Source: DAOUJW01 sp034422115
GTDB taxonomy: Bacteria; Chloroflexota; Dehalococcoidia; Lucifugimonadales; UBA2985
Length of the DNA: 64,000 nt
Direction: 5' to 3'
Assembly: GCA_034422115.1 (NCBI GenBank)
Contig: DAOUJW010000017.1
Coordinates: 248,001 to 312,000, forward strand
The position numbers were made by a program, and so were the translations under genes. Positions 41,302 to 49,823 of this stretch are shown in pieces. Below the pieces are notes generated by a model, which saw only the letters and a program-made list of their open reading frames with translations, was not told where the DNA came from and ran no database searches. The stretch's first letter is position 1, and every line of letters starts with the position of its first letter.

Positions 41302-43263
41302 ATGTTGCGCAAATCGTTATGGATAAGGCATATAGTAGCGGTTTTAGCAATCACCATGCTGGCTGTCGCTTTGGCGTGCGCCAGCGAGGAGGAAGCCACC
41401 ATCGCTCCCACCGAACCGCCGGCGCCGACGGCTACGCCGGCGTCCATGCCGGACGGGCAGGCCACGGCCGCGCCCGTGGACGTTGCCACCGATGCCACTT
41501 GGATGGAGCGGTACCTGCAGAGCCCGGGCTACAACCCGGAGTGGGGCCAGCCTGTGGCTGGCGGCACCTTCATCTTCGGCGCCAACCGGGACGACACCCG
41601 GTTCAACCCTCGCAGCCACAGCTGCTGCTACACCCACGGGTGCTACGCCGGCATCCCCTGGAACTCCCTGTTCCGCATTGACCCCTGGGTGGGCACGCTC
41701 GACTCCATGGAGGGCGACCTGGTGGAGAGTTGGGAGATGTCGGAGGACGGGACCGAGTTGACGTTGCAGCTGCACCAGGGAGTTACGTTCTTCGACCAGG
41801 CAAGTATGCCTGCCGACACCGTAGTGCCTTTGGAGTTCAACGGCGGCCAGATACTCGGCGACGAGTTCGTCTGCGAGGATGTCGTAGCCACGTACGACAG
41901 GTACGTCAATCCGCCGGAGTGGGAGACCAGGATCATCACCGGCAAGACCGACATAGGCCACCTGGAAAGCGTCTCCTGTCCCGACGGCCCACGTGGGCAC
42001 ACGGCCGTGATGCACTTTGACGCGTCCCTGGCGAAAACCATGGGCATTCTTGCCGGGCGCGGCGCCCTGATTATCGACAAGGAATGGGCCGAATGGCTGC
42101 ACGCCTACGGCGAAGAGCATGACACCGCCTTCGGGGATAACGTGGTACCGGACAACTTCTACGCCATGCATGGCACTGGGCCCTTTGTCCCGGCGGACAT
42201 TAACCTGAGCGTTCACACCATATACGACGCCAATCCCAACTACTTCCGGGAGGGGCTGCCCCTCTTCGATAGGTACAAGAACGTGGTCATAAAGGACCTG
42301 GGAACCCGGTTTACGGCCTTGGCCACCAACAAGATTCAGTTCTACGGGGAGGGGAGCTACGGCTTCACCTCTGGCCAGGCGGAGCAGGCAATCCGCGACT
42401 TCCCGGACACGATGGAGATCAACGTCCAGCTGAACCACTGGGCACGGGCAATAAGGATGAGCGCGACCAAGCCGCCGTTCGATAACGTGATGGTCCGCAA
42501 GGCCGTCCACCTGGCACTTGATAGGGAGGCTTGGAAAGACTTCAGGCGAGTTAAGGTGGGCGACACAGTGCTTGAGGGCACCAGCACCGCGTTCTGGATG
42601 CCCCCGGGCAGCGCGTGGGCCATCCCTGATGATAGGCTGTTAACGATGCCTGGATATACGCAACCCAAAGATGCGGACATAGCCGAGGCCAACCGCATTC
42701 TGGACGAGGTGTTCGGACCGGGCGAACGGCCTGAGATCGGCTGCATGGCCAGGGCGGTCAACCCCAGCGACGCGGACGGCTGCCTGTTTGTGATAGACCA
42801 GTTGAAGAGGCACCTCGACTGGAAAGTTGAAGCGGAGTTGGTGGAGCCCGCGGTGTCTACGGAGCGAACCAACTCCGGAAACTTCGATATCTACTGCGCC
42901 TCCGTGGTTAGTACCGCCATAGGAGACCCGGACGACTACCTGCCGTGGAACCTGGTGGAAGACCTGGGCTACATATCCACCAAGACCCAGATCCAGGCTC
43001 TCAAGGGACAGCATCCGGAGTTGATGGAGTGGATGGAGACCACTACCCTGGAACAGAGCCGCGAACTTGATCCGGTGAAGCGGCAGCAGATGGTCTGGGA
43101 GATTCAGGAGCGAGGCATAAACGAACTCGTGCAGATAACAACCTTGGGCTGGACCAACATCTTCCCCTCCTGGAGGACTGAGTTGAAGGGCTTCAAGGGC
43201 TACGACCTGTACTCCTACACCAAGTCCGCGGCAAACGAGAGGATGTGGATTGCAGATAATTAG
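41302..43263 (+). CDS. Solute-binding lipoprotein, family 5, array copy 1
   Basis: A 653-residue lipoprotein: basic start, hydrophobic helix 8-24, lipobox AVALAC with C26. A Pro/Thr/Ala linker follows (about 35-60). The family-5 solute-binding fold starts with WMERYLQSPGYNPEWG and a cysteine motif CCYTHGC. It should be anchored outside the membrane and bind a ligand for a permease that is not in this window. It is one of the more divergent copies: the otherwise invariant SWSMTPGQ block reads SYGFTSGQ, the hinge continues NVQLNHWARAIRMSATKPP, and the C-terminus is MWIADN. Copy 2 shares this SYGFTSGQ variant. A clear terminator follows at 43300. Its own promoter is at 41232. Confidence 0.9.
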   Translation: MLRKSLWIRHIVAVLAITMLAVALACASEEEATIAPTEPPAPTATPASMPDGQATAAPVDVATDATWMERYLQSPGYNPEWGQPVAGGTFIFGANRDDTRFNPRSHSCCYTHGCYAGIPWNSLFRIDPWVGTLDSMEGDLVESWEMSEDGTELTLQLHQGVTFFDQASMPADTVVPLEFNGGQILGDEFVCEDVVATYDRYVNPPEWETRIITGKTDIGHLESVSCPDGPRGHTAVMHFDASLAKTMGILAGRGALIIDKEWAEWLHAYGEEHDTAFGDNVVPDNFYAMHGTGPFVPADINLSVHTIYDANPNYFREGLPLFDRYKNVVIKDLGTRFTALATNKIQFYGEGSYGFTSGQAEQAIRDFPDTMEINVQLNHWARAIRMSATKPPFDNVMVRKAVHLALDREAWKDFRRVKVGDTVLEGTSTAFWMPPGSAWAIPDDRLLTMPGYTQPKDADIAEANRILDEVFGPGERPEIGCMARAVNPSDADGCLFVIDQLKRHLDWKVEAELVEPAVSTERTNSGNFDIYCASVVSTAIGDPDDYLPWNLVEDLGYISTKTQIQALKGQHPELMEWMETTTLEQSRELDPVKRQQMVWEIQERGINELVQITTLGWTNIFPSWRTELKGFKGYDLYSYTKSAANERMWIADN

Positions 43264-43299
43264 CAGATAGCTGAAGCTTAGCTCCACGGATTCAGAACA

Positions 43300-43340
43300 G
43301 GGCGTCTCTCGCTTCAAGTGCGGGAGGCGCCCTTGTTTTC
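43300..43340 (+). terminator. Intrinsic terminator after array copy 1
   Basis: A 13-bp stem GGGCGTCTCTCGC / GCGGGAGGCGCCC (two G-T pairs, loop TTCAAGT) is followed by TTGTTTTC. Confidence 0.85.
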
Positions 43341-43423
43341 TTGGCAGGCCAAAGCCGTTGACCAAAAACCTGAGAGCGTAGGCCTGCAGCTCATACCGAA
43401 CTCTAAGGATAGGAGAAAGTGAG

Positions 43424-45394
43424 ATGAGGATACAAATCGGTTCTATAGCAAGGCTTATGCTGGCGGTGCTGGCAATAACAATGCTGGTGGTTGCCCTGGC
43501 ATGCCGGGGCGAGGATGAACCTGTAGCGGATCCCACTGTCGCGCCCACTCCTACGACTCCCGCCGCGGCTACACCCTTGATGGTAGGACAGCCCACGGCG
43601 ACGCCGGTGGGTGATACCATCCCGGCAGACCTAACTTGGATGGAGCGCTACTTGCAGAGCCCGGGCTATGACCCGGCTTGGGGCGAGCCGGTGACGGGCG
43701 GGACCTACGTCTTTGGAGCTCAAGGGGACTCTACTAAGTTCAACGCCACCGGGCAGGGGTGCTGCTACACCCACGGCTGTTTCCGCGGCCTGCCGGTGAA
43801 CACCCTGTTCCGCATTGACGCCTGGCAGGGAGACCTGACGGCCATTGAGGGTGACCTGGTGGAGAGTTGGGAAGTGTCCGAAGACGGCAAGACCATTACC
43901 ATGAAGCTCCACGAAGGGGTCATGTTCCACGAGAAGATGACGGAAGAGTCGGTGGTGCCGGAGGAGTTCAACGGCGGCAAGATCCTGGGCGACGAGTTCG
44001 TCTGCGAGGACGCCAAGGCCACCTACGACCGTTTCGTCAACCCGCCGGCGTGGGAGACCGGATACCCCATCAACAGGGGCAAGGTGTATCTGGGGCATCT
44101 TGAGAGCACAAGCTGCCCGGACGGCCCTCGCGGATACACCTTTGTGATGCACTTTGACATGACAATGGCCAAGACAATGGGCATACTGGCCGGCCACTCC
44201 GCGTCAATCCAGGAGAAGGACTTCATCGCGTGGGTGCACGACTTCGGTGAGAGGGAGGGACGCTCCTTCGGCGATACGGAGATTCCCGCCAACTTCTATG
44301 CCATGCACGGCACCGGCCCCTTCATTCCCGTGGATATCAACGAAAGCGTAAGCACAACCTTTGACGCCAATCCCAACTACTGGCGGGAAGGGCTGCCGCT
44401 GATAGACAAGTACCACAACGTGGTGATCAAGGACCCCGGCTCCCGGTTCACGGCGTTGGCCACTGGCAAAGTCCACTACTACGGCGAAGGGAGCTACGGC
44501 TTCACGTCGGGGCAGGCAGAGCAGGCTCTCAGGGACTTCCAGGACACCATTGTGGTCAATGACCAGTTGAATCACTGGGCCAGGACAATCTACTTTGGCG
44601 CAAAGGCGCCCTGGGATGACCTGCGGGTGAGGAGGGCCATTCACCTGGCTCTGAACAGAGATGAGTGGAAGGCTTTCCGGCGTGTGAAGGTCGGCGACAG
44701 CAGTATAGAGGGGACGCAGCTGGCGAACACCATGGCGCCGGGCACCTTCTTCGCTCCCACCCAGGAGGAGATCGGGATGTGGCCGGGCTATCGCCAGCCC
44801 AAGGACGAGGACCTTGCCGAGGCCAACCGGCTGATGGACGAGGTGTTTGGGGCGGGGAACCGCCCGTCGGCCAAGTGCCTGGGAAGGACAGAGACGGTCT
44901 CCAACGTAGACGGCTGCCTGTGGGTCATGGACCAGCTTCGGAAGAACCTGGGTATGGAAGTGGAATCGGACTTCAGGGAGACGGCGGCAGTCACGCCCAT
45001 AACGGACAGCGGCAACTTCGACTTCAGCGTCGGCTCGTTCACGTCCTCCGTAATCGGGGACCCGGATGATCGCCTCTATGACAGCTACATACGGGAGTTC
45101 CTCCCCGTCGGCAGAAAGGCTGCCATAGGAGCGAGATGGGAGGAGCAGCCTGATGTGATGGCGGAGGTGGAGAGGATGATCCGGGCCCAGACCCTGGAGC
45201 TGGACCCGATGAAGCGCAAGGAGCTGATCCGCGAGCTGGACCTCTATATTCTGGACAACGTGGCCCAGTACGTGGTGATGGGATGGACCAACATCTTCCC
45301 GTCCTGGAGGGTGGAGTTGAAGGGATGGAGGGGCTACGACCTGTACTCCAACACCAAGTTCGTAATGCATGAAAGGATGTGGCTGGCTCAATAG
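43424..45394 (+). CDS. Solute-binding lipoprotein, family 5, array copy 2
   Basis: A 656-residue lipoprotein (lipobox VVALAC, C27). Like copy 1 it has SYGFTSGQAEQ in the conserved block and VKVGDSSIEGTQ in the ligand-side loop. The early segment reads GQGCCYTHGCFRGLP and a 17-residue piece around residues 145-165 (MFHEKMTEESVVP) is closest to copy 7. Upstream the -35-like TTGACC is followed by a weak -10 (GGCCTG), unlike the consensus array promoter, so it may depend on read-through or a weaker promoter. A weak hairpin with a U-run (near 45399-45419) follows rather than the long terminator of other copies. Confidence 0.9.
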   Translation: MRIQIGSIARLMLAVLAITMLVVALACRGEDEPVADPTVAPTPTTPAAATPLMVGQPTATPVGDTIPADLTWMERYLQSPGYDPAWGEPVTGGTYVFGAQGDSTKFNATGQGCCYTHGCFRGLPVNTLFRIDAWQGDLTAIEGDLVESWEVSEDGKTITMKLHEGVMFHEKMTEESVVPEEFNGGKILGDEFVCEDAKATYDRFVNPPAWETGYPINRGKVYLGHLESTSCPDGPRGYTFVMHFDMTMAKTMGILAGHSASIQEKDFIAWVHDFGEREGRSFGDTEIPANFYAMHGTGPFIPVDINESVSTTFDANPNYWREGLPLIDKYHNVVIKDPGSRFTALATGKVHYYGEGSYGFTSGQAEQALRDFQDTIVVNDQLNHWARTIYFGAKAPWDDLRVRRAIHLALNRDEWKAFRRVKVGDSSIEGTQLANTMAPGTFFAPTQEEIGMWPGYRQPKDEDLAEANRLMDEVFGAGNRPSAKCLGRTETVSNVDGCLWVMDQLRKNLGMEVESDFRETAAVTPITDSGNFDFSVGSFTSSVIGDPDDRLYDSYIREFLPVGRKAAIGARWEEQPDVMAEVERMIRAQTLELDPMKRKELIRELDLYILDNVAQYVVMGWTNIFPSWRVELKGWRGYDLYSNTKFVMHERMWLAQ

Positions 45395-45398
45395 AATC

Positions 45399-45420
45399 CC
45401 GGGCGGCTGCCCTCTTTTGT
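45399..45420 (+). terminator. Short hairpin after array copy 2
   Basis: GGGC-GGCT-GCCC (45400-45411) followed by TCTTTTGTT is a minimal intrinsic terminator, much shorter than those of the other cassettes. It looks like a truncated descendant of them. Confidence 0.4.
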
Positions 45421-45502
45421 TGGCAGGCCAACGCAACTGACTAAACTCGCAACATTGAAGGCCTATAGATAAGCGTGAAATTGAGGAGTAGGAGTAAGGG
45501 AG

Positions 45503-47455
45503 ATGAGGATACATTACGCGTCGATAGTAAGGCCTTTGCTGGTGGGTTTATCAATTGCCATGTTGGTCGTGGCGCTGGCGTGTGCGGGTGAGGCTGATGA
45601 GCCCACTGTCGCTCCCACCGCCACAACGGCGCCCACGGCCACGACTCCGCCTGTGCCGGGTGGCGTACAGCCTACGGCCACGCCGGTATCAGGTCCAGTT
45701 GCGGACATGACCTGGATGGACAGGTATTTGCAGAGTCCGGGCTATGATCCGGCTTGGGGCGAGCCCATCAGGGGCGGGACGTATGTCTTTGGAGCCCAGC
45801 GGGACGGCATAACCTTCTACCCCAACAATCAGGGCTGTTGCTACACTCACGGCTGTTTCCGTGGACTCCCCTGGAACTCCATGTTCCGGATTGATGCCTG
45901 GACCGGGGACCTCACGGCAATAGAGGGGGATCTGGTCGAGAGTTGGGATATGTCGGAGGACGGCCTGACTTTGACCATGCAGCTCCGTCAGGGGGTCATG
46001 TTCTTCGACAAGATGGCAGATGAGTCGACACTGCCTGCGGAGTACAACGGAGGAAAGATCCTGGGCGACGAGTTCGTCTGTGAGGACGCAATGGCCACCT
46101 ATGAGCGCTATGTCTTTCCACCGGAGAACGTGAGCCAGTTCCTGACTTCCGGCAGGAGGAACCTGAACCACCTTGAGAGCACCAGCTGTCCGGACGGCCC
46201 CAGAGGGTACACCTTTGTGATGCACTTTACTGTGCCCCTTGCCAAGACTCTGGGCATAATGGCAGGTGATGGCGTCAACGTCCTTGATAAGGACTACATC
46301 GCCTGGCTCAGGGAGTACTCCGACAGGGAGGACAAGCTGTTCGGACGGACAGAGGTTCCTGAAAACTTCTACGCAATGCACGGCACGGGGCCCTTTATAC
46401 CCTCGAATTTCAATCAGAGCGTGAGCACCACGTTCGATGCCAACCCCAACTACTTCAGGGAGGGGCTGCCGCTGCTGGACAAGTACCACAACGTGGTGAT
46501 CAAGGACATTGGCAGCCGGTTCACCGCTCTGGCGACTGGCAAAATCCACTACATGGGAGAGGGCAGCTGGAGCATGACGCCGGGCCAGGCGGAGCAGGCC
46601 ATCCGTGACTTCCCGGATCGCGTAGTCATCAACAACCAGCTGAACCACTGGGCCAGGACGCTTTACTTTGGCTCAAACCCGCCCTGGGACGACGTGAGAG
46701 TGCGGAGGGCTATCAGCCTGGCAATTAACCGCGATGGGTGGCTGGACTTCTACCGGATATCCGGCTACGAGGGCATGAAGCTGGCTCACACCATGGCTCC
46801 CGGAACGTTCTATGCGCCGACAGACGAGGAGATACGCACTTGGCCGGGGTATCGACAGCCGAAGGATGAGGACGTGGCTGAGGCCAACCGGCTCATGGAT
46901 GAAGTGTTCGGCCCGGGTGAAAGGCCGACTGCCAAGTGCATGGCAGTGACCACTGACCAGGCCGACATCGACGCCTGTCTGTACATCTTGGACAATCTGA
47001 AGAAGAGCCTGGGCATGAACGTCTCCTCTGACTTCATGGAGTCTGCTGCCAGGACTGACATTGTTACCACCGGCAACTTCGACTTCACCATCAGTTCGGC
47101 GACCTCCTCCACTATTGGAGACCCTGACGACGACCTTTACGGCAACTACATCATGGACTTTGTTGCCGCCTCTTCCAAGGCGTTTATGCAGGCCAGATGG
47201 GATGAGCAGCCGGAGGTGATGGCGGAGGTGGAGAGGATGATCCGGGCCCAGTCTGCGGAGCTAGACCCGATAAGAAGGAAGGACCTGGTCCGGGAGATGG
47301 ACCTTTATATCCTGAACAACGTGTCGCAGTATGTGCTGGTGGGCTGGAGCCTGATCTTCCCCGGCTGGAGGGTGGAGCTTAAGGGGTGGAAGGGGTACGA
47401 CCTGTACTCCAACACCAAGTACGTCATGCATGAAAGGATGTGGCTGGCTCAGTAG
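45503..47455 (+). CDS. Solute-binding lipoprotein, family 5, array copy 3
   Basis: A 650-residue lipoprotein (lipobox VVALAC, C27). It carries the consensus conserved block with DRVVINN. The variable segment FPPENVSQFLTSGRRNLNH is nearly the same as in copy 6, and the later DACLYILDNLKKSLGM...MESAARTDI part also matches copies 6 and 10. Its 5' leader and signal peptide (MRIHYASIVR) are instead like copies 2 and 4. The gene is therefore a mosaic. The upstream region has no TTGACA box and downstream there is only a weak GC-rich stub before the next gene, so it may be part of a copy 2-3-4 transcript. Confidence 0.9.
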   Translation: MRIHYASIVRPLLVGLSIAMLVVALACAGEADEPTVAPTATTAPTATTPPVPGGVQPTATPVSGPVADMTWMDRYLQSPGYDPAWGEPIRGGTYVFGAQRDGITFYPNNQGCCYTHGCFRGLPWNSMFRIDAWTGDLTAIEGDLVESWDMSEDGLTLTMQLRQGVMFFDKMADESTLPAEYNGGKILGDEFVCEDAMATYERYVFPPENVSQFLTSGRRNLNHLESTSCPDGPRGYTFVMHFTVPLAKTLGIMAGDGVNVLDKDYIAWLREYSDREDKLFGRTEVPENFYAMHGTGPFIPSNFNQSVSTTFDANPNYFREGLPLLDKYHNVVIKDIGSRFTALATGKIHYMGEGSWSMTPGQAEQAIRDFPDRVVINNQLNHWARTLYFGSNPPWDDVRVRRAISLAINRDGWLDFYRISGYEGMKLAHTMAPGTFYAPTDEEIRTWPGYRQPKDEDVAEANRLMDEVFGPGERPTAKCMAVTTDQADIDACLYILDNLKKSLGMNVSSDFMESAARTDIVTTGNFDFTISSATSSTIGDPDDDLYGNYIMDFVAASSKAFMQARWDEQPEVMAEVERMIRAQSAELDPIRRKDLVREMDLYILNNVSQYVLVGWSLIFPGWRVELKGWKGYDLYSNTKYVMHERMWLAQ

Positions 47456-47564
47456 AATCCCCGGCGGCGGCCCTCTTTTCTTGGCAGGCCGACGCCATTA
47501 ACTAAACCTTGGAACAGTGAAGGCCTATAGACAACCGTGAAATTGAGGAAAGGGAGAAAGGGAG

Positions 47565-49538
47565 ATGAGGATACCAAATGCGTCGATAGTGAGGCTCATA
47601 ATAGCGGGTTTGGCGATCGCAATCCTGGTGGTTGCCATGGCCTGCAGGAGTGAGGATGCTCCGCCCACTGATGAACCGGAAGCGACTGAGGCGATGCCTA
47701 CGGCCACGTCGCCGTCCATGGACGGAGAGCCTACGGCTACGCCGGTCCGGGACACGGTGACAGGGATGGGGTGGATGGAGCAGTACCTGCAGAGTCCGGG
47801 CTACGACCCGGCCTGGGGCGAGCCTGTCAGAGGCGGGACGTTCATCTTTGGGTCTCCTCGCGACAGCACCAGATTCAACCCCTGGAACCAGGGCAGCTGC
47901 TGCTACAGCCACGGCTGCTACGCCGGGCTGTCCACCAACGGCCTGTTCAGGGTTGACGCCTGGACGGCGGACCTCACCGCCATAGAGGGTGACCTGGTGG
48001 AGAGTTGGGACTTCTCGGCGGACGGCCTGACACTCACCATGAAGCTCCGCGAAGGGGTGATGTACATTGACGAGGCCAGTATGCCGGAGGACACTACGGT
48101 ACCGGCCGAGTTCGACGGCGGCAGAATCCTGGGCGACGAGTTCGTCTGTGAAGACGCCAAGGCCTCCATAGAGCGCGCCGCCTGGCCGCCGGAGTGGGAG
48201 CAGTCGGGGTTCACCCCCATCGAAACCAAGGCGGCGCTGAAACACCTTGACACGGCCACGTGCCCGGACGGCCCGCGTGGATACGCCTTTGTGATGCAGT
48301 TCCAGTACCCGCTGGCCAGGACCATGACCAGCCTGTCGGCCCATCGCAGCGGGCAGGTGGCCATGCAGGACAAGGACTACATTGCCTGGGTGAACGACTT
48401 TGGCGAGAGGGAGGGACGGTCTTTTGGGGATACGGAGGTACCGGCCAACTTCTACGCCACCCACGGCACGGGGCCCTTCGCGCCGGCCGACATCAATACC
48501 AGCGTCAGCACCACCTTTAACGCCAACCCCAACTACTGGCGGGAGGGGCTGCCGCTGCTGGACGTATACCATAACGTGGTGATCAAGGACGCGGGCACCA
48601 GGTTTGTTGCCCTGTCCACGGGGCGGATTCACTACATGGGTGAGGGCAGCTACAGCATGAGGCCCGGGCAGGCTGACCAGGCCATCCGGGACTTCTCGGA
48701 CACCATTGTCATCAACAACCAGCTGAACAACTGGGCGAGGGAAATCCACTTCGGCGCAAGGGAGCCGTGGGGCGACGCGCGGGTCAGGAAGGCCATCTCC
48801 CTGGCCCTTGACCGGGACGGGTGGCTGGAGTTTTATCGCATCCCGCAGTTCGAAGGCGGGCGATTGGGCCACCTCATGGCGCCGGGCACCTTCTACGCTC
48901 CCACGGATGAGGAGCTGAGGACTTGGCCCGGGTATCGCCAGCCCAAGGACGAGGACATTGCAGAGGCCAACCGTCTCATGGACGAGGTGTTCGGGGCGGG
49001 CAACAGGCCCACCTCAGAGTGCCAGGCCAACATCGCAAACACGGGCCCGGTGGACGCCTGTGAGTTCCTGATGGACAACCTCAGGAAGAACCTGGGCATG
49101 GACATAGCTTCGGACTTCAGGGAAGGCGCGGTGCTCACGGCGCTGGCGCAGTCCGGGGAGTACGACTTCAACAGCGGCTCGGCGGTGGACACCAGGACGG
49201 GCGACCCGGACCAGACCCTGTTCAAGAACTTTGTCCCGGAGTTCACCTCAGTCTTCTACAAAGCGCCTCTGGAGATGCGCTTCCAGGAGCAGCCTGATGT
49301 GATGGGGGAGGTGGAATCGCTGGTGCGGGCCCAGGCGCGAGAGTTGGACCCGATGAAGCGCAAGGAGATGGTCAGGCAGATTGACCTCCTGACCCTTGAC
49401 AAGGTGAATCAGTACGTCGTGGTGGGATGGCCCATGATATTCCCCGGCTGGAGGGTGGAGTTGAAGGGCTTCAAGGGCTACGATCTCTACTCCGACACCA
49501 AGTTCGTCATGCACGAGAGGATGTGGCTGGCCAAGTAG
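47565..49538 (+). CDS. Solute-binding lipoprotein, family 5, array copy 4
   Basis: A 657-residue lipoprotein (lipobox VVAMAC, C27). It is the most divergent of the later copies: SYSMRPGQADQ instead of SWSMTPGQAEQ, then INNQLNNWAR, and the early motif is GSCCYSHGCYAGLS. The loop MYIDEASMPEDT resembles copy 1. Its last 120 residues (FKNFVPEFTSV, DLLTLDKVNQY) also differ. It has no canonical array promoter; it shares a TAACTAAA...AGGCCTATAG upstream region with copies 2 and 3. A perfect 11-bp terminator follows at 49575. Confidence 0.9.
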   Translation: MRIPNASIVRLIIAGLAIAILVVAMACRSEDAPPTDEPEATEAMPTATSPSMDGEPTATPVRDTVTGMGWMEQYLQSPGYDPAWGEPVRGGTFIFGSPRDSTRFNPWNQGSCCYSHGCYAGLSTNGLFRVDAWTADLTAIEGDLVESWDFSADGLTLTMKLREGVMYIDEASMPEDTTVPAEFDGGRILGDEFVCEDAKASIERAAWPPEWEQSGFTPIETKAALKHLDTATCPDGPRGYAFVMQFQYPLARTMTSLSAHRSGQVAMQDKDYIAWVNDFGEREGRSFGDTEVPANFYATHGTGPFAPADINTSVSTTFNANPNYWREGLPLLDVYHNVVIKDAGTRFVALSTGRIHYMGEGSYSMRPGQADQAIRDFSDTIVINNQLNNWAREIHFGAREPWGDARVRKAISLALDRDGWLEFYRIPQFEGGRLGHLMAPGTFYAPTDEELRTWPGYRQPKDEDIAEANRLMDEVFGAGNRPTSECQANIANTGPVDACEFLMDNLRKNLGMDIASDFREGAVLTALAQSGEYDFNSGSAVDTRTGDPDQTLFKNFVPEFTSVFYKAPLEMRFQEQPDVMGEVESLVRAQARELDPMKRKEMVRQIDLLTLDKVNQYVVVGWPMIFPGWRVELKGFKGYDLYSDTKFVMHERMWLAK

Positions 49539-49574
49539 GAGATAGCTTCAACACTCGGCGCTGCGGGCTTATTT

Positions 49575-49611
49575 GAGGCCCTCGCTTTAATGCGAGGGCC
49601 TCCCTCGTTTT
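49575..49611 (+). terminator. Intrinsic terminator after array copy 4
   Basis: A perfect 11-bp stem GAGGCCCTCGC / GCGAGGGCCTC with TTTAAT loop is followed by CCTCGTTTT. Confidence 0.8.
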
Positions 49612-49639
49612 CAGAATGGTCTGAATAAGTCCGTGGGCG

Positions 49640-49700
49640 TACCCCCCAACCCGCTCGCCCTGAGCCTGTCGAAGGGTCTAACCGAGCGGATTGGGGGTAT
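49640..49700. repeat. CCGCTC-type inverted repeat within the array
   Basis: CCCGCTCGCCCTGAGCCTG with CGAAGGG and a later GAGCGG: the same dispersed element found at 7099, 20141 and 25378. It is the only copy within the array, placed between copies 4 and 5, where the promoter type changes. Confidence 0.6.
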
Positions 49701-49756
49701 TTCTGCAAGAGTCCCTTGCTTGTTCAAAAGGTTCCTAAGCTCGTCTGGCATCTCTA

Positions 49757-49785
49757 TTGACAACGCCTACGAGTAGTGATAGCCT
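49757..49785 (+). promoter_or_regulatory. Array promoter 5
   Basis: TTGACA (49757-49762), 17 bp, extended TGA-TAGCCT (49780-49785). Confidence 0.8.
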
Positions 49786-49823
49786 TACGCAAATCTGCAA
49801 CTCCAACTAAAGGAGGGTTAGAT

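Noticed and set aside
47502..48872. 456-aa open frame antisense to array copy 4
   Set aside because: GC-rich antisense shadow of a clear lipoprotein gene; similar antisense frames occur under other array copies at matching positions.
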